Below are positions 1-7,684 of a stretch of 64,000 nucleotides of DNA, one piece after another. The first letter of the stretch is position 1; each line of letters begins with the position of its first letter. Both the position numbers and the translations under genes were made by a program. The DNA lies in contig NZ_VEEP01000007.1 of assembly GCF_007678455.1 (NCBI RefSeq), positions 130,541-194,540 of the forward strand, in the 5' to 3' direction. Under the pieces are notes generated by a model, which saw only the letters and a program-made list of their open reading frames with translations, ran no database searches and had not been told where the DNA came from. This DNA comes from Cytobacillus oceanisediminis 2691 (GTDB lineage Bacteria; Bacillota; Bacilli; Bacillales; Cytobacillaceae).

Positions 1-3
1 TAA

Positions 4-130
4 TGGACATTTCGAAGGCGGAGCAGCGCCAAAATGTCCAAGAAAGAGGATTTAATGGACATTTCGAAGGCGGGGCAGCGCCAAGATGTCCAAAAAGACC
101 TTTCAAGCCAGAGCATCGCCTACAATATAA
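4..130. repeat. Tandem 52-bp repeat, family 1 (two full units and a remnant)
   Basis: Two 37-bp interrupted palindromes lie at 4-40 and 56-92, exactly 52 bp apart. Each has arms TGGACATTT and AAATGTCCA, and inside them a second short stem GGCG/CGCC around a 6-nt loop. A degraded third copy (gagcatcgcc at 111) follows out of phase. The array may continue beyond the left edge of the window. It shares its geometry (37-bp palindrome, 15-bp linker, GACA-N25-TGTC core) with the arrays at 139, 15339 and 55257. It is non-coding: 52 is not a multiple of three. Confidence 0.9.
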
Positions 131-138
131 CAAGATGA

Positions 139-230
139 CGGCCACTTTTGCTGAATGTTTTCTTATTTCTGTCCATCATAGGCTTGATGACGGACACTTT
201 TGCTGTTCGCTTCCTGAATTCTGTCCATCA
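139..230. repeat. Tandem 52-bp repeat, CGGACA type (two units)
   Basis: Two units start at 139 (CGGCCA...TGTCCA, 139-175) and 191 (CGGACA...TGTCCA, 191-227). Both palindromes span 37 bp and they are 52 bp apart. The left arm is followed by CTTTT in both, as in the array at 55257-55397, so these two distant loci carry the same repeat subtype. It abuts family 1 and ends just before the resA-side terminator. Confidence 0.85.
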
Positions 231-235
231 TAAAC

Positions 236-266
236 AAAAAAGTCACGGCCTGAGCCGTGACTTTCT
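236..266 (-). terminator. Intrinsic terminator after the TlpA gene
   Basis: AAAGTCACGGC ctga GCCGTGACTTT forms an 11-bp perfect stem with a 4-nt loop. The A-run at the left reads as a T-run on the minus strand, just beyond the TlpA stop codon, so it closes the six-gene minus-strand operon. Confidence 0.85.
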
Positions 267-267
267 A

Positions 268-855
268 TTATTTTACCCCTGTAAGTTCCTTCATCATTTT
301 TTCATCCATCGGTCCGACAATTTTCTTTGTTATGACGCCTTTTTCATCGAGGATGTAGCTGGTTGGGATGGTGAAGGCCTGATAGGTTGTTCCTGCGTTT
401 CCTGCCTCATCCAAAGGGATGGTAAAGGTTAAGCCATATTCATCAACGAATTTTTGCACTTCTTCGACGCCTTTGTCCATGTTGGTCAAATTGACAGCTA
501 GGATTTCTACGCCCTGATCGTTATATTCTTCATGAAAATTTTGCATATGAGGCATTTCGGCCTTACATGGAGGGCACCATGTCGCCCAGAAGTTCAGGAT
601 CACTCTTTTGCCGCGGTAATCGGACAGCTTGACTGTCTCTCCTCTCAGGGTTTTCAATTCAAAATCAGGTGCTTCAGCGCCTTCCCTTAATGAAGACAGC
701 TTAGCGCCCGGGATATCTTCAGTTGTTTCTACGGCTTCCTCAGTCGGTGCTGTTGTTTTCTTTTCGCTCTCGGTCGAACCTGGTTTCCAGATATTCACGA
801 CCAAAATGACGACAGCCAATGCTAAAATCGCGAATGATAAAAGATTTTTATTCAA
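268..855 (-). CDS. TlpA/ResA-type membrane-anchored thiol-disulfide oxidoreductase
   Basis: This 195-aa protein has one N-terminal membrane anchor (about residues 7-23), an acidic Ser/Thr/Glu-rich linker to about 58, then a thioredoxin-like AhpC/TSA-Redoxin domain. The active site is WCPPC (Cys94, Cys97) in the context NFWATWCPPCKAEMP, as in ResA, StoA and TlpA, and a cis-Pro region (FTIPTSY) lies near the C-terminus. Such proteins reduce disulfides outside the membrane using electrons from CcdA, which is encoded at the head of the same operon. The start overlaps the preceding stop by 4 bp (ATGA), indicating translational coupling. Whether the target is apocytochrome c or a sulfur compound cannot be told; the operator ahead of ccdA favours a thiol/persulfide role. 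Confidence 0.9.
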   Translation of the reverse strand: MNKNLLSFAILALAVVILVVNIWKPGSTESEKKTTAPTEEAVETTEDIPGAKLSSLREGAEAPDFELKTLRGETVKLSDYRGKRVILNFWATWCPPCKAEMPHMQNFHEEYNDQGVEILAVNLTNMDKGVEEVQKFVDEYGLTFTIPLDEAGNAGTTYQAFTIPTSYILDEKGVITKKIVGPMDEKMMKELTGVK

Positions 856-1463
856 TGCTGTAATTCCTCCTTATTTAAACCCTGAAATACTAGCAAGTAA
901 ATTCCAAGTGCAAAGATCAGCAGGTTTTCCGCTGAAAGCAAATTCGAAAAAAGACTGAGAACGAGTGCTTCAAGCATCAAGAATAATATAGCATATTCCT
1001 TCGAAAGCTCCATTCTTTTAAAATAAAACACTCCAAAGATCAACGCCATTAGTGCCTGCACTCCAGCAGCGATGAACTCCTCTGAAAATGCGAATAGTCC
1101 GGTCCAATAGAGCAAAAAGAAAAGGAAATAAGCCGGAAGATACTCGGTCACTTTGACCATGCTTTCCTTTTTCCTTGCAATCCAATATAAATAGGCCGCA
1201 ATTCCTGCAAAACCAAGGATCTGGCCTTCTGTGCCACCGTTAAAATAGAGAAGGGAGAAGGGGGTGTCAAGGAACATCTTGAAATTGAAAACGACATAGC
1301 TCAGTTTGTAGATGGCTATGTATATGAAAAAGCTGTTCCAATACCAATCACCTATGCTCTTTTTTTCCCTTGCCCGGTAGATCAGGGCACCGATAAATAT
1401 GGCAGCAAACGCCGCGAGCAAATCTGCTGGCACCGTGAATCTGCCAATCGTTATATAATTCAA
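852..1463 (-). CDS. Polytopic membrane protein of unknown function (weak Lgt-like appearance)
   Basis: This 203-aa, strongly hydrophobic protein has about six or seven predicted membrane segments. The opening segment (TIGRFTVPADLLAAFAAIF), the loop FNGGTEGQILGFAG and the overall spacing faintly recall prolipoprotein diacylglyceryl transferase, but it is shorter than Lgt and I do not see the full catalytic signature, so that assignment is only a suggestion. It overlaps both neighbours by 4 bp (OsmC gene upstream, TlpA gene downstream), so it is almost certainly made together with them and probably acts in the same thiol-redox process at the membrane. No function is assigned. Confidence 0.75.
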   Translation of the reverse strand: MNYITIGRFTVPADLLAAFAAIFIGALIYRAREKKSIGDWYWNSFFIYIAIYKLSYVVFNFKMFLDTPFSLLYFNGGTEGQILGFAGIAAYLYWIARKKESMVKVTEYLPAYFLFFLLYWTGLFAFSEEFIAAGVQALMALIFGVFYFKRMELSKEYAILFLMLEALVLSLFSNLLSAENLLIFALGIYLLVFQGLNKEELQH

Positions 1464-1873
1464 GCAACATCACCTTTTTTGGGCTGGTCTGACGTGAATT
1501 CAATCTGGTATCTGATGTCGATGCTTCCAATGACCGATTGAATCATGCCGCAATTTTTCAGGACAAGGGCGGCAATCTTCTCAGCTTGCTTCGCCTTATC
1601 CAATGTGTCGGTCTGCACGGCAACATCGAATGTCAACCGTTCAATCCGGTTTGCCTCTTCTGGATTCCTGACTGCTGACACATTAACGTCGATTCTTTTA
1701 TAGTCTATTCTCTTCTTGTCCAGAATATTTGCCAGCACCGAAGTACTGCAGCCAGTCAAGGAGGATACGAACAGTTCCATAGGTCTGTATCCCATTTCTG
1801 CGTTCGGGGATATTGGAAGGAAACCATATTCCATCTGTCCGATAAGTTTCTCATTATAATAAGTGAATTCCAT
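1460..1873 (-). CDS. OsmC/Ohr-family protein
   Basis: This 137-aa protein has the OsmC fold signature and the two conserved peroxidatic cysteines: Cys42 in SSLTGCSTSVLA and Cys108 in LVLKNCGMIQSV. The family reduces organic hydroperoxides, and some members act on persulfides, using a Cys pair. I use the ATG at 1873, preceded by AAAGGAGCG at good distance; a longer reading frame upstream would run back into the kinase gene and is rejected. The stop overlaps the next start by 4 bp. Its place between a two-component pair and membrane thiol carriers under a CsoR/CstR-like operator suggests a thiol or persulfide peroxidase role; substrate unknown. Confidence 0.88.
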   Translation of the reverse strand: MEFTYYNEKLIGQMEYGFLPISPNAEMGYRPMELFVSSLTGCSTSVLANILDKKRIDYKRIDVNVSAVRNPEEANRIERLTFDVAVQTDTLDKAKQAEKIAALVLKNCGMIQSVIGSIDIRYQIEFTSDQPKKGDVA

Positions 1874-1940
1874 CAAAATCGCTCCTTTAATTCGAAAACT
1901 ACTTTTCAGTCCAGTATGTAATCGTATTGTTAAGGATTGA

Positions 1941-3008
1941 TTAAGAAACGGAATGGAGGGGGAGCCTGATCCAAAATGAGTGATTATGCCCATCTGTCTC
2001 AAGGCCAATATGTCCCTGATGGGCATTCATGATACTTTTGGCGATCGCCAGGCCGAGGCCGGCCCCCTCCGCTTTCGTGCTGCGGGATTCTTCAAGCCTG
2101 TAAAACCGTTCGAAAATCAGCTCTTTATTTTCCGGGTCAATATAGGTACCTTCATGGGAAAAAGTCACTCTGTATTCTGCATCAATACGCTGTCCCACTA
2201 TGGCAAGATGCCCGCCAGTATCATAATCGATAATATTTTGCAGCAGATTGGACAGAACTTGTTTCAAGCCGTCTTTATGTCCAAGAACAGGAGCGTGTTC
2301 GATTTGCTGGCTCAATGTCTCGAACCTGCCTGATAGCTTCAGGTGGAACGCTGCAAGTGATTCAGCCAATGCTTGTTTCATATCGATTTCCTCGAATTGT
2401 TTTTCGGGTAAATGGGACTCCTGGCTCCATGCATCAAGCTCAGCAATCAAATCGACAATTCTTGTGATCCGTCTGGATTCTTCGAGAAGAGACCCGAAAA
2501 GTTCCTGTTCACCTTCCAATACACCGCTGTGAAGAGCTTCTAGATACCCATTGATATTCGTCAGCGGAGTCCTTAATTCATGGGCGATATCCCTTAACAT
2601 TTCTTCACGCCTTGTTTGGACAACCGATAGGGTTTCGGTCATGGCATTGAAATTTGTTACGAGTTCGCCAAGTTCACCGCCTGCCTGTACATCAATCTTC
2701 GAAGGGATTGTTCCTGTTTTCACCTGAATTGCGGCAGCAGCCATCGCCTTAACTGGATTCACAATTCTTTTTACCGAAAAATAATGCAAAAGCCCGGCGG
2801 CGATGAAAGCGATGATGCTTACTTTGATCAGGAATGAATTCAGGGTTTCAACGAGCTGCTGCCCGGTCACTTGTTCATGATTGACGAGGAAGCAGGCATA
2901 GTCTTTTACAGATATTCCTGCCAGCATGATGACCAGCAGAATGACAATACTGTTGACCGCTACCAGCTTCGATAACAACAAGTTCGTGATGCTTTTAATT
3001 CGCCGCAA
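1941..3008 (-). CDS. Sensor histidine kinase (HAMP, HisKA, HATPase_c)
   Basis: This 355-aa membrane kinase has TM1 at about residues 10-30, a short extracellular loop of about 30 residues, TM2 at about 52-72, a HAMP domain, HisKA with the phospho-acceptor in DIAHELRTPLTNI, an N-box around QVLSNLLQNI, and a G2 box AGLGLAIAKS. It starts at TTG 3008 and overlaps the response-regulator stop by 14 bp, so the two form a pair. The tiny sensor loop suggests sensing within or close to the membrane, or through a partner such as CcdA or TlpA. The signal is not known. Confidence 0.92.
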   Translation of the reverse strand: MRRIKSITNLLLSKLVAVNSIVILLVIMLAGISVKDYACFLVNHEQVTGQQLVETLNSFLIKVSIIAFIAAGLLHYFSVKRIVNPVKAMAAAAIQVKTGTIPSKIDVQAGGELGELVTNFNAMTETLSVVQTRREEMLRDIAHELRTPLTNINGYLEALHSGVLEGEQELFGSLLEESRRITRIVDLIAELDAWSQESHLPEKQFEEIDMKQALAESLAAFHLKLSGRFETLSQQIEHAPVLGHKDGLKQVLSNLLQNIIDYDTGGHLAIVGQRIDAEYRVTFSHEGTYIDPENKELIFERFYRLEESRSTKAEGAGLGLAIAKSIMNAHQGHIGLETDGHNHSFWIRLPLHSVS

Positions 3009-3690
3009 ATTTATACCCCATTCCTCTTACTGTCTGAATATAATCCTTCGGCGTTTTTTCTTTGATTTTCTCACGGAGATTCTTGATATGTACATCGATT
3101 GTCCGCTCCGTCACGGCCTTTTCGTTATTTTCATAAATGGTATCGAGTATTTGCGTCCGCGAAAGAATTTGTCCAGGATGCTGCATGAACATATGGAGAA
3201 GCCTGAACTCAAAATTTGTCAAGTCGAGTGTTTCCCCATCAACCAGCGCCTGGCCTTTTGCCGGTTTGAGGGTAAGACCTGTAAAAGTCAGTTTCCCGCA
3301 TCTGCTTGCCGTCCTTCGTAACACCGCTTCAATCCGGACCATCAGCTCGGCCGGACTGAATGGTTTTACCACATAGTCGTCAGCGCCAAGCTTAAAGCCT
3401 TCAATCCGGCTCTTTTCCGAAGCTTTTGCTGTCAACATGATGACAGGCATCATGCTTTCCAAATCGTTCCGCAGCCAGCGGCATATTTCTTCTCCGCTTT
3501 TGCCGGGAAGCATCAGGTCTAGTATAAGGATGCAAGGGTCATATTTTTCAATCATCTCCTGGGCGTCAATTCCATTGTCCGCTTCGAGAACCTCATAGCC
3601 CTCATTCGTTAAATAGATTTTGACAAGCGTCCTTATTTTGGGATCGTCTTCGACTACCAATACACTTTTGCCGATCAGTTCTTTCTTCAC
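2995..3690 (-). CDS. OmpR/PhoB-family response regulator
   Basis: This 231-aa protein has a receiver domain (about residues 8-120) with the phospho-Asp in LILDLMLPGKSG, the switch Thr in IMLTAKAS and Lys in VVKPFSPAEL, followed by a winged-helix Trans_reg_C domain ending in RGMGYKF. It lies 45 bp downstream of ccdA and overlaps the kinase gene, all on the minus strand. A two-component pair inside a CcdA/OsmC/TlpA operon suggests that it controls genes for extracytoplasmic thiol redox, possibly this operon itself; that is inference. Confidence 0.93.
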   Translation of the reverse strand: MKKELIGKSVLVVEDDPKIRTLVKIYLTNEGYEVLEADNGIDAQEMIEKYDPCILILDLMLPGKSGEEICRWLRNDLESMMPVIMLTAKASEKSRIEGFKLGADDYVVKPFSPAELMVRIEAVLRRTASRCGKLTFTGLTLKPAKGQALVDGETLDLTNFEFRLLHMFMQHPGQILSRTQILDTIYENNEKAVTERTIDVHIKNLREKIKEKTPKDYIQTVRGMGYKFAAN

Positions 3691-3735
3691 AAAAATAAGT
3701 CACTCCTTCAGGCATTAAGGTGGATCCTTTTAAAA

Positions 3736-4461
3736 TCAGAATCCAAATAAACTGTAAGCTGACAGCCATGCACTGATTTTCTGCATCTGGCCTGACAGGA
3801 CCAGAAAGCCCATGCCTACCATAATCATACCATTTACGAGTGCGAGCTTAGACAGATATTTATTGATCTTCTTGATTGCTTTTAATGAATAGGAAATGAC
3901 GAAAGAAATGACCAGGAAAGGCACGGCCATTCCAAGAGAGTAAGAAGTCAGCAGGTACATTCCCTGATATAAAGTATCGGATGAACTGGCCAGCAGCAAG
4001 ATGGATGATAGTGCCAATCCTACACAAGGTGACCATCCGCTTGCAAACGCCATTCCTAGAAAGACAGAACCGAAAGCGCCCTTTGATTTTGTTTCAGAAT
4101 GGACCTTTTTCTCCATCATCAGGAATTTAATATTCAGCAAACCTGCCATCTGCAATCCGAAAATGATGATCAGTAAACCGGCAATCTGCATGACGATTGT
4201 CCTGTAATTTGCGAAAACCTGTCCCAGGAATGATGCCGAAGCCCCCATGACAATAAAAATTATACTAAAACCGATGATAAATCCGAATGAACGGGTGAAA
4301 AGTGTTGCCCGGTCGACTGCGACCTTTGACCCCTCAATTTTGCCTCCTGTTAAATGAGTTATGTAAGCAGGGAGGAGAGGGAACACGCATGGTGAGAAAA
4401 ATGATAAAATCCCGGCGGTAAAAGCAAAAAATAAACCGATATCTAACATATTTATATTCAC
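3736..4461 (-). CDS. ccdA: CcdA-type cytochrome c biogenesis/thiol-electron transporter
   Basis: This 241-aa protein has six predicted membrane helices and the two signature cysteines of the CcdA/DsbD-beta family, in FFSPCVFPLLPAY near residue 25 and GWSPCVGLALSSI near residue 145. It carries electrons from cytoplasmic thioredoxin across the membrane to proteins such as ResA/TlpA. It is the first gene of the minus-strand operon and its length is typical. An ATACC-N6-GGTAT palindrome with a TATAAT -10 sits 64-80 bp upstream. It may serve cytochrome c maturation for the nearby cbb3 oxidase, or reactive-sulfur defence, or both. Confidence 0.92.
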   Translation of the reverse strand: MNINMLDIGLFFAFTAGILSFFSPCVFPLLPAYITHLTGGKIEGSKVAVDRATLFTRSFGFIIGFSIIFIVMGASASFLGQVFANYRTIVMQIAGLLIIIFGLQMAGLLNIKFLMMEKKVHSETKSKGAFGSVFLGMAFASGWSPCVGLALSSILLLASSSDTLYQGMYLLTSYSLGMAVPFLVISFVISYSLKAIKKINKYLSKLALVNGMIMVGMGFLVLSGQMQKISAWLSAYSLFGF

Positions 4462-4524
4462 TCCTTTTCTATAAACTATATTGGGTTGTCTTTGTTAAGG
4501 ATTAATGAAGAAGAACTCCCTATT

Positions 4525-4540
4525 ATACCCCTATTGGTAT
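4525..4540 (-). promoter_or_regulatory. CsoR/CstR-like operator and -10 for the ccdA operon
   Basis: ATACCCCTATTGGTAT is a palindrome of the form ATACC-N6-GGTAT, identical in design to sites at 11722 and 49960. On the minus strand its end overlaps TATAAT (4522-4527), so a bound repressor would cover the -10. CsoR-family repressors, including persulfide-sensing CstR, use GC-centred sites flanked by ATAC/GTAT. The repressor identity is inferred. Confidence 0.65.
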
Positions 4541-4653
4541 ATAACGTAATATATTGTATAATGACTGAGTGTGACTTTCAATTTTTTTCTCTCTCAAATG
4601 TAAACCAATTTATAATCCCGCTCGCTTGTTAGTATACTGTCTGGGTAAAAAAA

Positions 4654-4683
4654 ATAAAACCCAGGAGAGCTCCCAGGTTTTAT
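4654..4683. terminator. Bidirectional terminator-like hairpin
   Basis: ATAAAACC-CA-GGAG-AG-CTCC-CA-GGTTTTAT is a stem with one internal mismatch pair, flanked by A-run and T-run. It lies 50 bp beyond the end of the small membrane protein gene at 4734 and separates it from the ccdA promoter. Confidence 0.7.
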
Positions 4684-4733
4684 CCTTATGTTTTTTTATC
4701 TCCACATTTAAACCCTGTGTGGTATAATGCCAA

Positions 4734-4919
4734 TTAATGATTTAAATTTCTTCTAATCCCGAAATAAGTGAACAGTGATACGGATGATAAAATGACCATC
4801 GACGCGATTTCAAATTTTACATCACGATAGCTAATTGAATCGTCTTTTGTGAAGTACATTAAACCAAAAATAAATACAGATAATACGATAACTGTAACGG
4901 CGATATCTAATTTCTTCAT
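4734..4919 (-). CDS. Small two-helix membrane protein, unknown
   Basis: This 61-aa protein has two predicted membrane helices (about residues 6-25 and 37-56) and a positively charged C-terminus (IRRNLNH). Start ATG 4919 is preceded by GGAGGGAATAA. I do not recognise a family. It is transcribed divergently from the LysR gene, with only 40 bp between the two starts, so the regulator could control it. Confidence 0.7.
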   Translation of the reverse strand: MKKLDIAVTVIVLSVFIFGLMYFTKDDSISYRDVKFEIASMVILSSVSLFTYFGIRRNLNH

Positions 4920-4959
4920 TTTATTCCCTCCAATCTATTAGTAAAGGGGTGCGATCATA

Positions 4960-5862
4960 TTGAATCTTGAACATCTTAAGACATTCATAGCGGCTGCAAA
5001 ATATGAAAGCTTCTCCCAGGCGGGGAAGATGCTGAACCTTTCGCAGCCTGCAGTCAGCCATCAAATCAGCCAGCTGGAGACCTACTACAATAAGCAGTTG
5101 TTCATAAGGGCCAACCGTAAAATAAGGCTGTCAGAGGCAGGCAAAACCCTGTATGAGCATGGCCAGCAGCTGCTGGCGTTAAATGATAAACTGGAAAGCC
5201 TGCTTGCTGAAGGGAATTCAAGCGAAACAATCAAAATTGGCTGCAGCAATACAATTGGTGAATGCCTTATATCCAAAATGATCCAGGATATTATAAAATT
5301 GAACCCTGATATAGCGAGCCATCAAATCCAGGTCACAATCGGTACTTCGGTTGAAATAACCGATTTGCTTTATGCATCCGAAATTGACCTTGCTCTTGTT
5401 GAGGGACAAGCTGGACGCTATGATTTTATTTCCCATGAATTCTATGATGACCTGCTCGTTCTGGGCGTGTCCCCGCAGCTCAGAGTTAATCCGGAAAACC
5501 AGGATCCTGAAAGACTAGAAGAAATGACCTGGCTGATCCGCGAACCAGGCTGCGCTATGAGACAGGCTACGCTTGATTTATGGAGATGCCTGAACATCGA
5601 ACCCAAGTCCGTCCTTGTTTATAACAGTAATACGCTCATCAAGGAAGGGGTGAAGAATGGTCTTGGCGTCGCAATCTTTTCCAAGCTGGCCATCTGTCCG
5701 GAGGTTCAATCCAGGCAGCTCATTGTCAGTCATTTTATAGACAGGGACCGTTCCCGTCCATTCTACCTGTTAAGGAAGGATAAACAGTTCAAGTCAAGTC
5801 TCCATGAAAGAGTATGGAACTTTATTAGAAATCTAGATGAAAATCCTAATGCTTCTTGTTAA
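4960..5862 (+). CDS. LysR-family transcriptional regulator
   Basis: This 300-aa protein has a typical LysR length: an N-terminal winged helix-turn-helix (residues 1-60; SFSQAGKMLNLSQPAVSHQI) and a periplasmic-binding-protein-like effector domain (about 90-295). It starts at TTG 4960, supported by AGGGGTG eight bases upstream. It is divergent from the 61-aa membrane protein gene and followed by its own terminator. The effector is unknown; CysL/CysB-like sulfur sensing would fit the neighbourhood, but nothing in the sequence proves it. Confidence 0.9.
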   Translation: MNLEHLKTFIAAAKYESFSQAGKMLNLSQPAVSHQISQLETYYNKQLFIRANRKIRLSEAGKTLYEHGQQLLALNDKLESLLAEGNSSETIKIGCSNTIGECLISKMIQDIIKLNPDIASHQIQVTIGTSVEITDLLYASEIDLALVEGQAGRYDFISHEFYDDLLVLGVSPQLRVNPENQDPERLEEMTWLIREPGCAMRQATLDLWRCLNIEPKSVLVYNSNTLIKEGVKNGLGVAIFSKLAICPEVQSRQLIVSHFIDRDRSRPFYLLRKDKQFKSSLHERVWNFIRNLDENPNASC

Positions 5863-5884
5863 AAGGGCATTAGGATTTTTCTTT
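5842..5884 (+). terminator. Intrinsic terminator after the LysR gene
   Basis: AATCCTAATGC and GCATTAGGATT pair perfectly, followed by a T-rich tract (TTTTTCTTTT). The left arm lies inside the last codons of the LysR gene. Confidence 0.85.
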
Positions 5885-5978
5885 TATTTTGGCTGTTTTC
5901 GTAAAGATTGTTGTTAAAATCTTAAAGCCGATTTTAACGTGCTATAAGCAATTTTGCAGTTCGTTTTTAAGTGTGCAA

Positions 5979-6073
5979 GCTCTTTTCTCATAATAAGCTT
6001 GAATTTTATAAAGAAAACTAGGTCATTCAATCCAACTTAGTAGTCAATAGCAACAAAGTTGGAGAAAAGAGCC
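5979..6073 (-). terminator. Nested inverted repeat at the end of the cbb3/d1 operon
   Basis: TCCAACTT (6030s) pairs with AAAGTTGGA (6055-6063), and outside these GCTCTTTTCTC (5979) can pair with GAGAAAAGAGC (6062-6072). The structure lies immediately past the d1-cytochrome stop on the minus strand. It is an irregular terminator or 3' processing structure rather than a textbook one. Confidence 0.5.
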
Positions 6074-6074
6074 T

Positions 6075-7655
6075 TTATTTTTTATTTTGTTCTGCTATCT
6101 CCAGTTCAAGCTCGGTTTGGATCTTAAGGGCCTTGTGTGCATCAGATGCAAGATAATCGATGATCTGCTGTCTTTGTTCATCTGTCATCTTTGCTCCATT
6201 ACCAGCCATCCGGTCCACAACAGATGTCCACTGTTCGGCGCCTTTGCTTGAATTCTTCATGATTCGGCCGATATCATGGCACTGCAGGCATGTTCCGAGG
6301 AATGCTTCCTCATTAACATCTTTTGGCTCAGGGAATACAAGGGTAGAAGCTTTTTTGATTCTGTTTGCTTCCTCCTCATTGCCTTTTTGATAAGCCAGAA
6401 TCTGATCTTTTGGAACATTTGTTTTAAGTGCGATGCCGTTTGGATTCAACCCAACAGGAATTGTCTGTCTGAAATCCTTCTTTTTCGTTAAGTCAATTTT
6501 TGTGAGCGTTTTGTCGCCCCAGTTAGATCCAAACATCATGCTTCCGTCCGGACTCCATGACAGCCAGTGAATATTCTGTACTCCCCAGATCTTCCTGACA
6601 ATTTTGTAATTATCCTTTGGATCAAGGACTGTCAAGAAGCCAGCACCGTTTTGCGAAGTATACCAGTACCCGTCTGGACCAAGGTATGCAATGTTCGTAC
6701 CGGCTCCAGTTTTTACTGTCTTGATGAACTTTAGCTTATCAGTATCAATGATTGAAATTGACCCATCATTACGATTGCCTGTAACCAAATCATGCGTATT
6801 GCCCATAAAGCTTAAGTTAACTGGTTTAGGGATATCTCCAAATTTCTTTAAAAGCTTTTCTGTTTTAGCGTCATAAACCGCAACTTCATTATCAGCAGTG
6901 TTTGCAACTGCAACATATTTTCCGTCATTTGACATATCAAGGCCGGAACCTGTCCCTTTGCCATAGTCTGTTTCTGTCCGTTCAAGGTGTCTCATTTCCC
7001 CGGTATCAATATCGATAACAGTGATAAATGGTTCTGCCTGCAAGCTGACAAAGAGTTTTTTTCCATCAGGAGTGACGTTCAAATCCCTTGGCTTTTTACC
7101 GACATTTTTAAACACCTTAACGAGTTTAGCTGTTTTTGCATCAATCATTCCGACTGCTTCTACACCATTCAATGAAGTGAAGGCGTATTTGCCGTCATGA
7201 GATAAGGTCATGTGCTGTGGCGCAGGAGGCTTTTCGAAGCCAGGGAAATCAATATTATGAGACTCTAAAGTTTCCATATTGATCGCTAAGACGCTAGTTC
7301 CATAACGCTGTGTCGCAAATGCCCAAGTCTGGTCCTTGTTCAAATGGATGTGGTGCGGTGTACCTGAGCTTTGGATATATTTTACCGGATTCCCCGTTTT
7401 GATGTCAGCAATGGCCACCCCATTACTAACTTCGTTCGCTGAGAGGATCCAGCCTTCTCCATCCCAGTCCTTATTGGAGTCTGCGTTTCCGTTCGGCTGG
7501 TCTTTCCACCAGTTAGAAGAATAGTCTTCATGGAGTGGAGGAAGTTCCTTGCTGTTTTTATCATCAAGTGATGTATCTTTAACTGCGGCCTCAGAACATG
7601 CGGTAAGTGAGACGGCCAGTAAAGCGAATGCAGATAGTTTTAAAATCTTATTCAT
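6075..7655 (-). CDS. Lipoprotein with cytochrome d1-like beta-propeller and C-terminal cytochrome c domain
   Basis: This 526-aa protein starts at ATG 7655 (GAGGTG upstream). A lipoprotein signal (LLAVSLTAC) is followed by a propeller of YVTN/cytochrome-d1 type (about residues 60-400) with repeated blade motifs such as SHDGKYAFTS, SNDGKYVAVANTAD and SPDGSMMFGSNW. A class-I cytochrome c domain follows with GTCLQCHDIG (CXXCH) near residue 457. It should sit on the outer face of the membrane. In NirS the cytochrome c domain precedes the d1 domain; here the order is reversed. It is last in a cbb3 oxidase operon, 29 bp after the CcoG-like gene. It could be an electron donor to the oxidase or an oxidoreductase. 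Whether it binds heme d1 is not evident. Confidence 0.85.
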   Translation of the reverse strand: MNKILKLSAFALLAVSLTACSEAAVKDTSLDDKNSKELPPLHEDYSSNWWKDQPNGNADSNKDWDGEGWILSANEVSNGVAIADIKTGNPVKYIQSSGTPHHIHLNKDQTWAFATQRYGTSVLAINMETLESHNIDFPGFEKPPAPQHMTLSHDGKYAFTSLNGVEAVGMIDAKTAKLVKVFKNVGKKPRDLNVTPDGKKLFVSLQAEPFITVIDIDTGEMRHLERTETDYGKGTGSGLDMSNDGKYVAVANTADNEVAVYDAKTEKLLKKFGDIPKPVNLSFMGNTHDLVTGNRNDGSISIIDTDKLKFIKTVKTGAGTNIAYLGPDGYWYTSQNGAGFLTVLDPKDNYKIVRKIWGVQNIHWLSWSPDGSMMFGSNWGDKTLTKIDLTKKKDFRQTIPVGLNPNGIALKTNVPKDQILAYQKGNEEEANRIKKASTLVFPEPKDVNEEAFLGTCLQCHDIGRIMKNSSKGAEQWTSVVDRMAGNGAKMTDEQRQQIIDYLASDAHKALKIQTELELEIAEQNKK

Positions 7656-7684
7656 ATGAATTTTCACCTCGCTTTGAATTTTGA

